A stretch of DNA of 64,000 bases from Serpula lacrymans var. lacrymans S7.9 (GCF_000218685.1 NW_006763294.1:2689174-2753173); one strand, 5' to 3'. Shown: positions 1 to 10,195, numbered from the stretch's first letter. A program made the numbers and translations. The notes: a model not told the origin generated them from the sequence alone.

Positions 1-716
1 GACATTACTCACAGCATTTATTGTTCTATCCCTTTCTTTTCCTTTTTTTGACAATCTTATCCTGTACTACCTACGCAGGATTCGTCAGTGTACATTCCTT
101 CCTTCATATTCTTTCTCATTCTTCATTTTTTTTGCACAGCTATACTGTGCATAGCCTACTTTTCTTTTACTATATAAACCCCTGTATTTTACCTTGTAAA
201 AAAAGAAAAAGAACTCAAATCCAGACTTCTTCTCTAATATTAAGTCCAATTCTTACTGCTACTTGTGATCCAGTGTGGTCACAACACTTCCCACTTCTAC
301 CACTGTTAACTGCTGTCATCGTCACTCGTCACTTTTGAAAGTGATTGTCATCCCCTTCGATTAGGGTCCTTCTGAGCACTGCAGTTTGTGCGTCAGGAGC
401 CTGCTATCACTGGGAACCTCGTCATATTGTCGTTCTCAAACCTACCTTGTGCTACAATTAGCAAGGTAGTGTTCATCTATACTCGTTACAAAGCCCCTAT
501 CCTTCTATAAATTCAACTATCCCTCCTCCTCAAAACCCACACTCATACACCTCTGGGTTTTACTTTGAAGGATCTTTATATATACCACCCCACGAACAAC
601 CAGACCACTCCACTGTTCTAGGAGGCAGAGCCCATAAACAAGTTCCGTGGAATCTGGGAGGATTGTGTATTAGTTTGTTTTGTGTGTGGTTTTCTAACAG
701 CAGTTCTCATCATCGA
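1..716 (+). repeat. LTR of family B, first copy, cut by window edge
   Basis: This stretch aligns by eye, base by base with small indels, to 13,855-15,003. The match runs from the first base of the window to the shared end CATCATCGACA at about 716. The other copy begins TGTAACATTAC, so only about six bases of this copy lie outside the window. It has a TATA-like TATATAAACC near 171 and no protein-coding frame of note. TG..CA ends suggest an LTR of about 720 bp. It has landed in a Copia gag fragment read on the opposite strand, immediately to its right. Confidence 0.7.
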
Positions 717-820
717 CACCGGAGTTTCCATATCTGAAAATTGTTGGGTCCAGTGAGAACTGGACATGCGGATATATCGTGTGCTGTGGTCATGGTTCCA
801 AGGTGCCGTTCAAATAAGAA
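717..820 (-). pseudogene. Copia gag N-terminal fragment
   Basis: On the minus strand the frame running from the N gap gives a start followed by TAHDISACPVLTGPNNFQIW and then KLRCR. The pattern L-x-G-x-N-(F/Y)-x-x-W-K is the usual N-terminal signature of Copia-type gag. It is broken at its C-terminal side by the family B LTR (ending at 716), and its upstream side disappears into the gap. Together with the primer-binding site at 935-946 it indicates a minus-strand Copia element. Confidence 0.6.
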
Positions 821-920
821 NNNNNNNNNNNNNNNNNNNNNNNNNNNNNNNNNNNNNNNNNNNNNNNNNNNNNNNNNNNNNNNNNNNNNNNNNNNNNNNN
901 NNNNNNNNNNNNNNNNNNNN
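821..920. other. Assembly gap, 100 N
   Basis: Exactly 100 N characters. This round size is the usual placeholder for a gap of unknown length, so real distance between the two flanks is not known. Open frames that cross it are not evidence of coding. Confidence 0.99.
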
Positions 921-1124
921 TGATTCCTCACACAGGGCTCATAACCTAATAAAACTAAGTGAAACTACAATGGATGTTAGTTTAAGGTGATCTCTAATAA
1001 GTGTGATGTAACATACCTCAGCCGCTGCCCGAGAGGCTATAGAAACGACTGAGGTATTTCTATACTAAACCCCCTACTACTTATAGTCGGAGGTGCTACT
1101 CGCTACAGTATAATGACTCCATGG
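921..1124 (-). repeat. End of a Copia 5' LTR plus primer-binding site, minus orientation
   Basis: Positions 935-946 read GGGCTCATAACC, the exact reverse complement of the primer-binding site of the Copia element at 12,523-12,534. The sequence to its right carries an inverted repeat ATACCTCAG / CTGAGGTAT at about 1,014-1,056, like the stem in the other Copia LTRs of this window. This is what the start of a minus-strand Copia element would look like: LTR, PBS, then gag to the left (717-820, across the gap). The left end of the LTR is interrupted by another LTR at 1,125. Confidence 0.55.
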
Positions 1125-1753
1125 TGTGAGGAATCGATTTTTCTTATTGCATTCCCGTCATGTCGTGGTTAACAGACTCGATCCCTGTCACTCCTCTTGC
1201 CCTTGGACTAGAGATCACAGCCGGTATCTTATTACTTTTATCCTTTTTCTTCTTATTCTCTATTCACACTCACATCCTATTGTACTTACAACAAAGGAGA
1301 CCTGTTGTAGACCCTCAAGAAGATATCCAAATGACATAGCAACGATCCAGTGCTATGTCTGGGAATACTTTGGAGGGATATTGATAAGCAAAGAAGGTTG
1401 TGAGTCAGCGCCTTCTCATGGGCTTACTGATACAGCCAATTGCACACCCCTTACCAATACATTTTCTCATACAATTAGTAAATACGATAGATCAGACAAC
1501 TTTCCCCTTCTTTTCCTATTGGATAGACAGTTGGTCAGACCACTTTTTTAATTCTTTCCTTTCTCGGTCTGACCCTTGCCGTTCACTATATAAAAAAGTA
1601 CATACTCGATGTATTATTCTTTAGTTCAATATTAGTTTGGATTTGCGCCTATACCGATACTCTTCGAATCTCATACCCTGATTCATCGCCTTCCAGCAAG
1701 GACTTGACCAGGCATTGTATTTTGTTATATAGCTTCGTATTTGTTGCCTGACA
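1125..1753 (+). mobile_element. LTR of family A, copy 1 (629 bp)
   Basis: It begins TGTGAGGAATCG and ends GTTGCCTGACA, so it has TG..CA ends. It is an inverted copy of 10,720-11,346, with similar length and a shared TATA region around 1,587 followed by the same AGTACATACTCGATG downstream sequence. Unlike copy 2, the flanking five bases (CATGG and CAAAC) do not match, so this copy may have been left by recombination or be one end of a decayed element. No protein is encoded. Confidence 0.75.
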
Positions 1754-2404
1754 CAAACCTACTAGCGCATCTGTCAGCATCACATTCTCTGAAAAATGCA
1801 AGTATTCAGCCGTCGATAGCGCCTCCGTTATGATTCAGATTTATCCTTCGTCCTTTTCTTTACTTATTGGACTATATTTCCTTTACCTAGTGGTTATCAC
1901 CCACCACTATCCCAGTTTCCCCACATGTACACTTTCATCCCTCATTTCTCTATCTCTTTTTACGTTTCTCTTTATCTTATCTTATCTTTCCTCTTCCCTT
2001 TCTTGGATAACACAGCCTTAGCCCTATACCTTGTGATTTATGGTTTTTCCAATGATACTCCTTATAGCTATATTATGGTTACACGTCCTTGATCTATTCT
2101 TGCTATTTCTCCTAGGATACTCCTTTTGGACTATAGTCTCCACACCCTTGACCCTGGAGGTCTTTACACTATTGGCTCTTGCTTAAAACCCAGTTTGGAG
2201 CTGAGCTTAGATTTACTACCTACTTAGTATATAAACCCCTATATAACAGTAGGATAGGACAAGTTGAATCTACTCTTTATTCCCTGCTATCATCATGAAG
2301 GAAGACCTCAGTCCTATCATTTGAGGAGACTATCACATCCATACTCCAAACTCTATCTAACAATGGTAGACCAAGAACCTTGAATGATCAATGGTAGCAT
2401 AACA
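1754..2404. other. Gene-free T-rich stretch
   Basis: Pyrimidine-rich sequence with no convincing protein frame. It has a TATATAAACC box near 2,228 followed by ATATAACAG, which looks like an LTR promoter, and may be another decayed LTR, but I found no second copy in the window to define its ends. Confidence 0.4.
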
Positions 2405-3109
2405 TTAGAGTTGAATTACCATTATAATGGAAGACCAGATCATAACAGCCTCTGTAGTCCCTGCCACCCCGAGCAAAGCCCCACATTCTTCTGGTGCTGC
2501 TGCAATCAATGGTGTGAAGGAACAGATGCAGAGGGTGGCAGATAACAAGGAACAGTGCAATGCCAAGCACAATGACTTCAGGTACCATTTCCTGAACATC
2601 ATAGAGAGTGCCTTCACTGGCAGTGTATCCGATAATGGATCTTCAAATGTTGCTCCATCTTCATCTTCTTGCCTAGTTACAATGTTAGAATAACTAGATA
2701 TATTATGAATTGGCTCATCTAAGTCCAATGCAGCCCCATTTGGCCAAATGATAATGTTCCCCTCGATAAGGAACAAGAAGTTCAGGGCAAGGCCCAAAAC
2801 CAGTGTTTGCCAGGTAATATTTACCTGGGGGGACATGTAGATCATGATGCTGAGCATCATTGCATATGGCTGCATCAGCAGCAGAGCCCTCCCACCCTGT
2901 AAGCATATAGAGAAACCATAAATCAAAGGAGCAGCACACCAGACAATTCTGGGTGACTCCTCCCTTGTGGTTTATTGACAGATGGCACTCAGACAACTTT
3001 GGGGCACATGCAATGTGCATGTCATCAATGGCGCTGATAGCACCTGCAAAAAATGGATATAGCTTTGGGTTGTTTTAAATTTCAGATCATCAGTGGAGGG
3101 TAAGTATAT
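2405..3109 (-). pseudogene. PIF/Harbinger-type transposase, C-terminal part (interrupted)
   Basis: On the minus strand about 3,054-2,715 reads AGAISAIDDMHIACAP, then LTGWEGSAADAA, GKYYLANTGFGPCPELL and VPYRGEHYHLAKWG. In fungal DDE_Tnp_4 / Harbinger nucleases the matching blocks are GAIDGTHI (first catalytic Asp), TGWEGSAHD and YYLADAGY. The frame stops before the expected block with the catalytic Glu. A 'gcag' acceptor sits just upstream of the AISAID block. The gene is cut at 3,109 by insertion of the gypsy element; its 5' exons reappear at 10,042-10,195. Plus-strand frame 2,427-2,693 is also open and could be a partner-gene remnant, but I cannot identify it. Confidence 0.7.
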
Positions 3110-3467
3110 TGTCACGATCCTCTTCTCTTACACCTAATATTTCACCCTTCATATCCAACTCTGACGTAGAAACACTCATTTCTCCTTATCTTATCACGTA
3201 GCCTCTTTATCTTATCTTCTTATCTCATCATGTGACCCTAAGTCACATGATCACTTACAAATCATCTTACCAAGCTAAACACGATACATCCTCATGTCTA
3301 TCAGTCAGCGCCTCATGGCTGACATGAGTTCTTACATATATAAGTAGACACTCAACGATGTACATACCTTAGCTTTTGATTTCGTCTTTATACACCTGTT
3401 CAACTACTTGCTAGAGATTGACGTTGAGTTGCCTGGTTTCTTCCAGTAGTGCAACTCAGTCGTTATA
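3110..3467 (+). repeat. 5' LTR of the gypsy chromovirus
   Basis: 358 bp, carrying a TATA box (CATATATAAG) at about 3,338-3,347. The predicted transcription start is A3371, about 30 bases downstream, which is also the first base of the 11-mer complementary to the primer site. A palindrome-like ATCATGTGACC..GTCACATGAT lies around 3,228-3,252. Confidence 0.9.
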
Positions 3468-3479
3468 TAATCAAAAGCT
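3371..3479 (+). promoter_or_regulatory. Self-priming pair: 5' mRNA end and primer-binding site
   Basis: AGCTTTTGATT at 3,371-3,381 in the LTR is the exact reverse complement of AATCAAAAGCT at 3,469-3,479, two bases after the 5' LTR. In Tf1 of fission yeast and the sushi group the first 11 nucleotides of the mRNA fold back onto the primer site and are cleaved to prime minus-strand synthesis. Here the 11-mer sits about 30 bp after the TATA box, where the mRNA should start, and the match stops after exactly 11 bases. There is no tRNA-like TGG start to the primer site. Inference from sequence only. Confidence 0.8.
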
Positions 3480-4160
3480 TGTAAAGAGCACCTAGTTGAT
3501 GACAGAAACAAAGGCTATCCTAATCATCATCCTAACCCCCATCATCATCATCCTATTCTTCGTTCTACTCAAACTATACATTCGCCTCACCACACCCCTC
3601 TCTCAAATCACATCACCTATCACTCGCCCATCCACTATAATCACCTTCATCCAATCATCACCATCTAACTCATCTTTCGAAACTATCCCTCTATCTCCCA
3701 TCATCCGCCCCCACAATCCCGTACTTAGAGAACTTAGTGACGTGGAGTCGCTAAGGTTCTATTAGCTACAAAAACGTCTTTATACTTCTTACCAGGCCGG
3801 GCACTTGCCTCCGCCAGTAGGAAGAGGGCTGACAGCGGTTAACGCGGGCCATCATCGAGACAACCGTTCGGACCTCGATTACGATACAATTAGAACACTG
3901 GTACTATAAATAGATAGTTTACGTACACGCTTAGTGGGGACAGAAGAGGAACCCATAAGCAGAAGGAAAGACAGAGAAAGGGATCTTCATTAAAGAAGTG
4001 TTGATCCAGATTTGTCATCTGGGGAACCTTTTTTGAATGCCCTTTGCACCACCATATTCTTACCAGATCCCGATTCTGCCCTATCCCGGGCCAATTATAA
4101 AACAAGAACGAATCACTCCAACCCTATCATTCCTATCACCATCCCCCACATCATCCCTGA
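3480..4160 (+). other. Leader between primer site and gag
   Basis: About 680 bp upstream of gag. It contains one small open frame, 3,496-3,765 (89 codons), whose first half is very hydrophobic (run of I, L, F, V at residues 8-30) and then S/T/P-rich. I do not recognise a family, and retrotransposon leaders often carry chance open frames, so I do not call it a gene. Confidence 0.4.
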
Positions 4161-5375
4161 ATGTCTTACGACACATATCGAGAGAACCCAGACATGGCCG
4201 AGAGCACCGACATGTCAGATTTGCGGGACGCATTACCGCATATTCAGCCGCGTGCACCATCGCCGCCAACCAACCAGCAGCAGATGCAGAACCTGCAGAA
4301 CCTCATCCTAGCGGCGGTCAACAACGCGATCGCAAACAACAACGAATTATGGGAAGAGAGATTCTCATCGAAAGACGAAGAAGTAAGAGACTTGCGCAGA
4401 AGGCTCGCAGAGAGCGAAAGGAGGCAGCCTTCAGGAATGGGCCTGCCACGCGCACAAGAAGCAGAGTTTAGGAAGACGGCATTAGCAAAGCCGGAAACTT
4501 ACGACGGAGACAAGAAGAAGTTTTGAAGCTTCTCGGAGTCATTGGAACTCCACTTTAATGCAAACTCCGCATACTTCTCCAGAGAAAGGAACCGGATAAG
4601 CTTCGCCTTATCATATATGAGTATAGGGGCAGCAGCGGCCCTGAGGACGGAGTGGGTAGAGAGGAGGAAGATCGCAGAAGAAAGATCGGATGCAGGGGAA
4701 ATCACCCTCTTAGAGAGCTGGGCTCACTTTGAGAGAACCCTCAAAGACCATTTCAGCGACACACACGAGGAAGAAAGAGCGAGGTATGAAATAATATACA
4801 AGAAACAAGGAACTCTAACGGCCCAAGAGTTCTTTGTAAAATTCGAAGAGTTGAGAAGACGGGCCGGCTACGATGCCAAACGGAACGAACAATTCCTGAT
4901 CACACTAATCAGGAATAACATAAATGGTCCACTCATAAAACAGATCATTTATAGTGGAAACGTTCCCACGACATATACAGAATGGAAGACGAGGATCGTC
5001 ACAAACGACCAATTGTGGCGAGACCAAGTAGAGAATGAGCGGATGTTGAGAGGATCAACCAACGGCAGCTCCGGTACAGGGAACCGGGGACCCAATGGAA
5101 GATACCAAGAGAAGGGTGCTTCGGAGAGGAAGACCGAGACGGTGGAAGCGAAGAAAGACAGCACGGGTACACTATATACCGGGGCCGGAAAAGAGATGGA
5201 ATTAGATAAGCAGAAGTTCCGAACTGAAGGACGCTGCTTCAAGTGCGGAGAGAAGGGCCATAGAGCCAGAGACCATTTGAACGGACAAACACCACAAAAA
5301 CCAAAGTTCGATCTCCGAGCAATGTTAGAAGCAATGCCGGAAGAAGAACGAGCTAACTTGCTCCAGGGTTTTTAA
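4161..5375 (+). pseudogene. Gypsy gag with one premature stop
   Basis: One continuous frame of 405 codons encodes the nucleocapsid/capsid polyprotein that packages element RNA. It is broken only by TGA at 4,524-4,526 after DGDKKKF; the frame resumes at once with SFSESLE, a block where related gags usually have Trp. Codons 1-121 are Q/N-rich with a coiled-coil-like stretch; the retrotrans_gag region covers roughly codons 120-280. A zinc knuckle near codon 357 reads CFKCGEKGHRARDH: spacing fits CCHC but the last Cys is His. The stop at 5,375 is followed by pol in another frame. Either a dead gag or one needing read-through; the single G-to-A type change suggests recent damage. Confidence 0.85.
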
Positions 5376-5404
5376 GAAGGCCAGCTGCGACTCCTCGCCA
5401 GGCT

Positions 5405-8400
5405 GTGCCAAAGAACTTTGTAAATAGATATGCTTTCCTACCTGTTGAAAATCTTGATGCCACATGTACCAGTAACGATGAAAATGATATTGCTTTATTT
5501 AAAGATGCACAAGATTTGAAACGAAAGGAACAATCTATGAAAGAGGAGAACCTGAAAGGGAAACAGGTTGAAAAGATTCCCAAACAGGAAGCGGCGCACT
5601 CAAAAGAGAAAAGCGCAGCACAGGATGCGGCGCACGAGGTACCTAAAGGGGAAAGGGCCACGAAAAGCGCAGCAACTACGAAGGAGACAACTGAAGCACA
5701 GAATGTTACGACTCAATTGGGTAGCGTAACCGAAACTGATGCTTCGACCAGCTCCAAAGAGGTCAGGAACACCTCTAATAAAAACCTAGATAAAAAGAAT
5801 CAAAAAACACCATGGACAGCTGCCTGGATAGCGGAAAGACTACGAGACCAAAAAGAAGAAAGATCTATTGGTATTCTCAGTAGTTGGACCCACAGGAAAA
5901 GAGGATTGGAAGTCAATGCAGATTTGATAAAAGAACTGAATGCTTTACCAATTCACGAAACGGTATTAGCACTGGAAGAACTGAAGAAGCCTAAGCAATT
6001 CATTAGAGGCACTCAGGGAAACCAGATGAACATCACCTGCAGACTAACAAACCTTGCATCCCATCAATCAACGACGATTGAGGCATTACTAGACAGTGGC
6101 TGTACCGGAAGTTGCATAGATAACAAATTCGTTGAAGAACAGGGATATGAAAGGCATAGAATCCCTAGACCAATTCCAGTCTACAATGCTGATGGCACTC
6201 TAAACCGAGACGGCAGTATTAAAGAATTCGTAGAAATATTGGTGGAGATTAACGACCACGCCGAAAGACTCCAGCTAGCCGTTACCAATCTTGGAACTGG
6301 CAGGATGTTCTTAGGCCATGAATGGTTAAAGAAACACAATCCCACAATAGACTGGAACATGTCAAAATTAGACTTCAACAGATGTCCATCAGACTGCAAC
6401 ATGATGGTAAGATTCTTTGATCCCGAAGAAGATCTAGAAATGTATTGCCCTGAGGTCAATCTTGAAGAGGGGGATAAAATTATCCAATTCAATTTCTTAA
6501 ACGTTGAAGACACATCCATTTCTGACATCATGCACCACATCCGCGCTCACGGCACGACTGCACAACAGCTTGCCGAAGCAGCAGGAAAGGACCAGAAAAC
6601 AGGTGGATTCGAAGGCATTGTACCAAAATACCTTCATGAATTCAAAGATATCTTTGACAAAAAAGAATTTGACGCCCTCCCTGAGAGAAGACAATGGGAC
6701 CATGCAATCGAACTAATACCAGGCGATCACACGATAGATTGTAAGGTATATCCATTAGCACTAGGAGAACAAGAACAGTTAGATGCGTTCCTAAAAGAGA
6801 ACTTAGACTCAGGACGCATCAGACCTAGTAAATCTCTGATTGCTTCACCATTCTTCTTCATCAAAAAGAAAGACGGCAAACTCCGACCTGTACAAGATTA
6901 CCGAAAATTAAATGAAATTACCATCAAAAACCGATATCCATTACCTCTGATTAATGAACTTGTAGACAAGCTCAGAGGCGCCAAGTATTTCACAAAACTT
7001 GACATAAGATGGGGATATAATAACATTCGGATCAAGGAAGGAGACGAACACAAGGCCGCATTTAGAACCAATCGCGGCTTGTTCGAACCGTTAGTAATGT
7101 TCTTTGGATTAACAAATTCACCAGCTACATTCCAAACGATGATGAATTCTATATTCAAAGACCTAATTGATGAAGGAAGAGTAGTGATCTATTTGGACGA
7201 TATTATGATCTTCACAAAGACGATAGAGGAACACCGAGCAATGACGCGACGTGTACTTCAGATCTTACAAAAACACCATCTATACCTAAAACCGGAAAAA
7301 TGCGATTTCGAAGAAACAGAAACAGAATATCTGGGATTAATCATCTCGGAAAACGAAATATGCATGGACCCGATTAAGGTGAAGGGAATCCTAGACTGGC
7401 CAGAATGCAAAACAAAGAAACATGTACAAGCCTTTTTAGGATTTGTTAACTTCTATAGAAGGTTTATCGAAGGATTCGGATCAATAGCGAAACCGCTTAC
7501 TAAACTGACCGGTAAAGAAGAGTTTATATGGGGAAAAGAACAAAAAGAAGCCTTCGAAGAGATAAAAAGAAGGATAAGCACAACCCCCGTATTAGCACTC
7601 CCGACCAATGACGGTCAATACCGAGTAGAAGCGGACAGTAGCGACTATGCTCTAGGAGCAGTACTCTCTCAAGAACAGAATGAAGTCTGGAAACCAATAG
7701 CTTATTTATCTAAATCTCTCAATCCAACCGAAAGAAACTATGAGATATATGATAAAGAACTATTGGCCATTATGACGGCTTTAGAGGAATGGCGCCATTA
7801 CCTAATGGACGCCGCGAAAGAGTTCGAGATCTGGACTGATCATCAGAACCTAACATATTTTAAACAACCTCAGAAGCTCAATAGACGACAAGCAAGATGG
7901 GTTAGCGAACTGGCAAATTATCATTTCACATTACATCACAAGCCAGGCGCTACTCACATCAAAGCCGATCTATTATCCAGACGATCAGACCACGACGAGG
8001 GAAAGAATGATAACGAAAATGTTACCTTATTGAAACCGGAACTGTTCTCCATTAATATGACTCTATCACACGAAAAAAGGCAACAGATAGCAATTGACGA
8101 TGCCAAAAATATAGAGATCACAAGATGGATGAATAAAAGGATGAATAACGTTGACGAACTCGTTCAAAAGGTCAAGGACAAAATAGACAACTGCCAAGAC
8201 GGCTGGTGGACCGATGAAGGACTCATCTACTTCAAAGGTCGCATGTATGTCCCGAAAGACCGAAAACTCAGAGAAGCGATTATAAAAGACAATCACGATT
8301 CCCCGATAGCTGGCCACCCAGGCCGGTATAAAACAAAGGAATTGATTACCCGATGGTACTGGTGGCCATATATAGACAAAGACGTCCAAGAATACGTAAC

Positions 8401-9775
8401 CGGATGCGAAACCTGTCAAAGAACAAAAACAGATCATCAAAAAAAGGCCACACCGTTACATCCGAATGAGATTCCAAGCCGCCCCTGGCAAATCATATCA
8501 ACGGATCTCATAGGACCATTACCAGAATCAAAGGGTTACAACACTATCATGGTAGTCGTTGATCGCTTTTCAAAAATGATCAGGATTATGCCAACACATG
8601 CTGAGTTGAACTCAGAAGGAGTAGCGAGACTATTCAGAGACAATATATTTAAACTTCATGGATTACCCGATAAAATCATCTCAGATCGAGGAGTCCAATT
8701 TGTCTCTAATTTTATGAAGGATCTCTACACAATGCTAGGTATAAAGGGAAACCCATCAACTGCTTATCACCCACAAACTGATGGTCAAACAGAGAGGATT
8801 AATCAAGAGATAGAACAATATCTCCGAATCTTTGTTAACCATAAACAAGACGATTGGGCAGACTGCTTACCATTAGCAGAATTCTCCTATAACAATAAAG
8901 AACATTCAGCTACCGGCTTCAGTCCTTTTTATTTAAACAATGGGCAACACCCAAAAATAGTAGAAGGAATTAGGAAAGGAGTAAAGAGTGAGAGTGCGGA
9001 AGAGTTTGTAGAAAGAATGAAGGAAACGAGGGAAGAAGCAGAAAAATCTCTGGCAAAGGCAGCCGAGATTATGAAGAGATCATATGACAAAACAAAAAAG
9101 GAAAGTCTTGAATATGAACCGGGAGACAAGGTTTATGTAGAAGCCGAACACATCACAACTGATCGACCATCAAAGAAACTGGATGATAAACGACACGGAC
9201 CATTTGTAGTCAAAAAGAAAACCGGACCGGCAGCTTACAAATTAAAACTACCCGGAAAATGGAAAAACGTATATCCAGTATTCAACGAAAAAATCCTCCA
9301 CCCCTATAAAGAACCAACCTTTCCTGGTCAAAGAAAACCAAAACCTCCACCCCCCGCTGAAGTTGACGGACAAAGAGAATACGAAGTAGAAAAAATACTT
9401 GACTCACGATTGAAACGTGGCAAGTTAGAATATCTGGTACATTGGAAAGGATATGGAAAGGAAGAACGAACATGGGAACCTGAGCGAAATGTCAAAAATT
9501 CGCCAGAACTAGTCAAAGACTTCCATGATCACTTTTCATCTGCTCCATGCCGAATCAATTTCTTACTTCATTATCAACCGTTTGAAAACCTCACAGAAAT
9601 TTCCCATAAACATAGGATATTTAACTGGGAAAATGGCAAACTTGAACCAACCTTTCGGGACGAAAGTCCTAAAGGGGGGGTAATGTCACGATCCTCTTCT
9701 CTTACACCTAATATTTCACCCTTCATATCCAACTCTGACGTAGAAACACTCATTTCTCCTTATCTTATCACGTAG
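5405..9775 (+). CDS. pol: Gypsy pol polyprotein with chromodomain
   Basis: 1,456 codons without interruption. Domains: charged linker (1-160), aspartic protease with DSG at 230-232, reverse transcriptase (about 470-640) with KLDIRWGYN and catalytic YLDD at 596-599, RNase H (about 735-860, ADSSDYALGA and WTDHQNL), integrase HHCC zinc finger (GHPGRYKT..CETCQRTK, about 965-1,010), integrase core with D1034, D1094 and E1130 (D-x59-D-x35-E), and a C-terminal chromodomain from about 1,325 (EYEVEKILDSR, YLVHWKGY, TWEPE), which in chromoviruses directs insertion to marked chromatin. The ORF runs through the purine tract and 92 bases into the 3' LTR. It is in a different frame from gag, so it needs frameshifting or re-initiation at M5405. 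Confidence 0.95.
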   Translation: MPKNFVNRYAFLPVENLDATCTSNDENDIALFKDAQDLKRKEQSMKEENLKGKQVEKIPKQEAAHSKEKSAAQDAAHEVPKGERATKSAATTKETTEAQNVTTQLGSVTETDASTSSKEVRNTSNKNLDKKNQKTPWTAAWIAERLRDQKEERSIGILSSWTHRKRGLEVNADLIKELNALPIHETVLALEELKKPKQFIRGTQGNQMNITCRLTNLASHQSTTIEALLDSGCTGSCIDNKFVEEQGYERHRIPRPIPVYNADGTLNRDGSIKEFVEILVEINDHAERLQLAVTNLGTGRMFLGHEWLKKHNPTIDWNMSKLDFNRCPSDCNMMVRFFDPEEDLEMYCPEVNLEEGDKIIQFNFLNVEDTSISDIMHHIRAHGTTAQQLAEAAGKDQKTGGFEGIVPKYLHEFKDIFDKKEFDALPERRQWDHAIELIPGDHTIDCKVYPLALGEQEQLDAFLKENLDSGRIRPSKSLIASPFFFIKKKDGKLRPVQDYRKLNEITIKNRYPLPLINELVDKLRGAKYFTKLDIRWGYNNIRIKEGDEHKAAFRTNRGLFEPLVMFFGLTNSPATFQTMMNSIFKDLIDEGRVVIYLDDIMIFTKTIEEHRAMTRRVLQILQKHHLYLKPEKCDFEETETEYLGLIISENEICMDPIKVKGILDWPECKTKKHVQAFLGFVNFYRRFIEGFGSIAKPLTKLTGKEEFIWGKEQKEAFEEIKRRISTTPVLALPTNDGQYRVEADSSDYALGAVLSQEQNEVWKPIAYLSKSLNPTERNYEIYDKELLAIMTALEEWRHYLMDAAKEFEIWTDHQNLTYFKQPQKLNRRQARWVSELANYHFTLHHKPGATHIKADLLSRRSDHDEGKNDNENVTLLKPELFSINMTLSHEKRQQIAIDDAKNIEITRWMNKRMNNVDELVQKVKDKIDNCQDGWWTDEGLIYFKGRMYVPKDRKLREAIIKDNHDSPIAGHPGRYKTKELITRWYWWPYIDKDVQEYVTGCETCQRTKTDHQKKATPLHPNEIPSRPWQIISTDLIGPLPESKGYNTIMVVVDRFSKMIRIMPTHAELNSEGVARLFRDNIFKLHGLPDKIISDRGVQFVSNFMKDLYTMLGIKGNPSTAYHPQTDGQTERINQEIEQYLRIFVNHKQDDWADCLPLAEFSYNNKEHSATGFSPFYLNNGQHPKIVEGIRKGVKSESAEEFVERMKETREEAEKSLAKAAEIMKRSYDKTKKESLEYEPGDKVYVEAEHITTDRPSKKLDDKRHGPFVVKKKTGPAAYKLKLPGKWKNVYPVFNEKILHPYKEPTFPGQRKPKPPPPAEVDGQREYEVEKILDSRLKRGKLEYLVHWKGYGKEERTWEPERNVKNSPELVKDFHDHFSSAPCRINFLLHYQPFENLTEISHKHRIFNWENGKLEPTFRDESPKGGVMSRSSSLTPNISPFISNSDVETLISPYLIT

Positions 9776-10041
9776 CCTCTTTATCTTATCTTCTTATCTC
9801 ATCATGTGACCCTAAGTCACATGATCACTTACAAATCATCTTACCAAGCTAAACACGATACATCCTCATGTCTATCAGTCAGCGCCTCATGGCTGACATG
9901 AGTTCTTACATATATAGGTAGACACTCAACGATGTACATACCTTAGCTTTTGATTTCGTCTTTATACACCTGTTCAACTACTTGCTAGAGATTGACGTTG
10001 AGTTGCCTGGTTTCTTCCAGTAGTGCAACTCAGTCGTTATA
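9671..10041 (+). repeat. Purine tract and 3' LTR of the gypsy chromovirus
   Basis: AAAGGGGGGG at 9,671-9,680 is the plus-strand primer tract; the LTR occupies 9,684-10,041. It matches the 5' LTR at all but one of 358 positions. Pol terminates at TAG inside it (9,773-9,775). Confidence 0.9.
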
Positions 10042-10195
10042 TATATGTAGTTGGTGTATATGGGTGCCAATGAAAATGTGAATAAAATCTCCTTGAAATA
10101 CCTGTAAAATGGTGAAAAGCTGGTGCATAAGTAGATAAAACTTTACTTACTTTGAAAGGGTGTTGTTTGCATGCTAGAAATGCTTGCCAATATGC
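10042..10195 (-). pseudogene. PIF/Harbinger-type transposase, upstream exons
   Basis: Reading leftward on the minus strand, a short exon (about 10,195-10,151) ends in ANNTLSK, a GT..AG intron follows (about 10,150-10,102), and the next exon gives YFKEILFTFSLAPIYTNY before running into the gypsy LTR. Basidiomycete Harbinger transposases have a block of the type ISRYFKxVLxALSxPPFYxxY just upstream of GAIDGTHI, so this joins to 2,405-3,109 if the gypsy element is removed. An in-frame TAG shows the gene was already decayed or is decaying. Confidence 0.6.

Larger units (their letters stand above)
3110..10041 (+). mobile_element. Ty3/gypsy chromovirus (Tf1/sushi-like), nearly complete
   Basis: A full-length element bounded by two 358-bp LTRs that start TGTCACGATCC and end CAGTCGTTATA, with TATAT on both sides as a target duplication (3,105-3,109 and 10,042-10,046). 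The LTRs differ at one base (A versus G in the TATA region, 3,346 against 9,920), so the insertion is recent. Order: LTR, self-complementary primer site, gag, pol (protease, RT, RNase H, integrase, chromodomain), purine tract AAAGGGGGGG, LTR. One nonsense codon interrupts gag; pol is open. It lies inside a Harbinger-type transposase pseudogene. Confidence 0.95.

Noticed and set aside
710..990. Open frames crossing 821-920
   Set aside because: The interior is 100 N; only the flanking 100 bp on the left carry real coding-like sequence (Copia gag).
1754..2404. A further complete LTR retroelement
   Set aside because: No second LTR copy, primer site or coding region could be defined.
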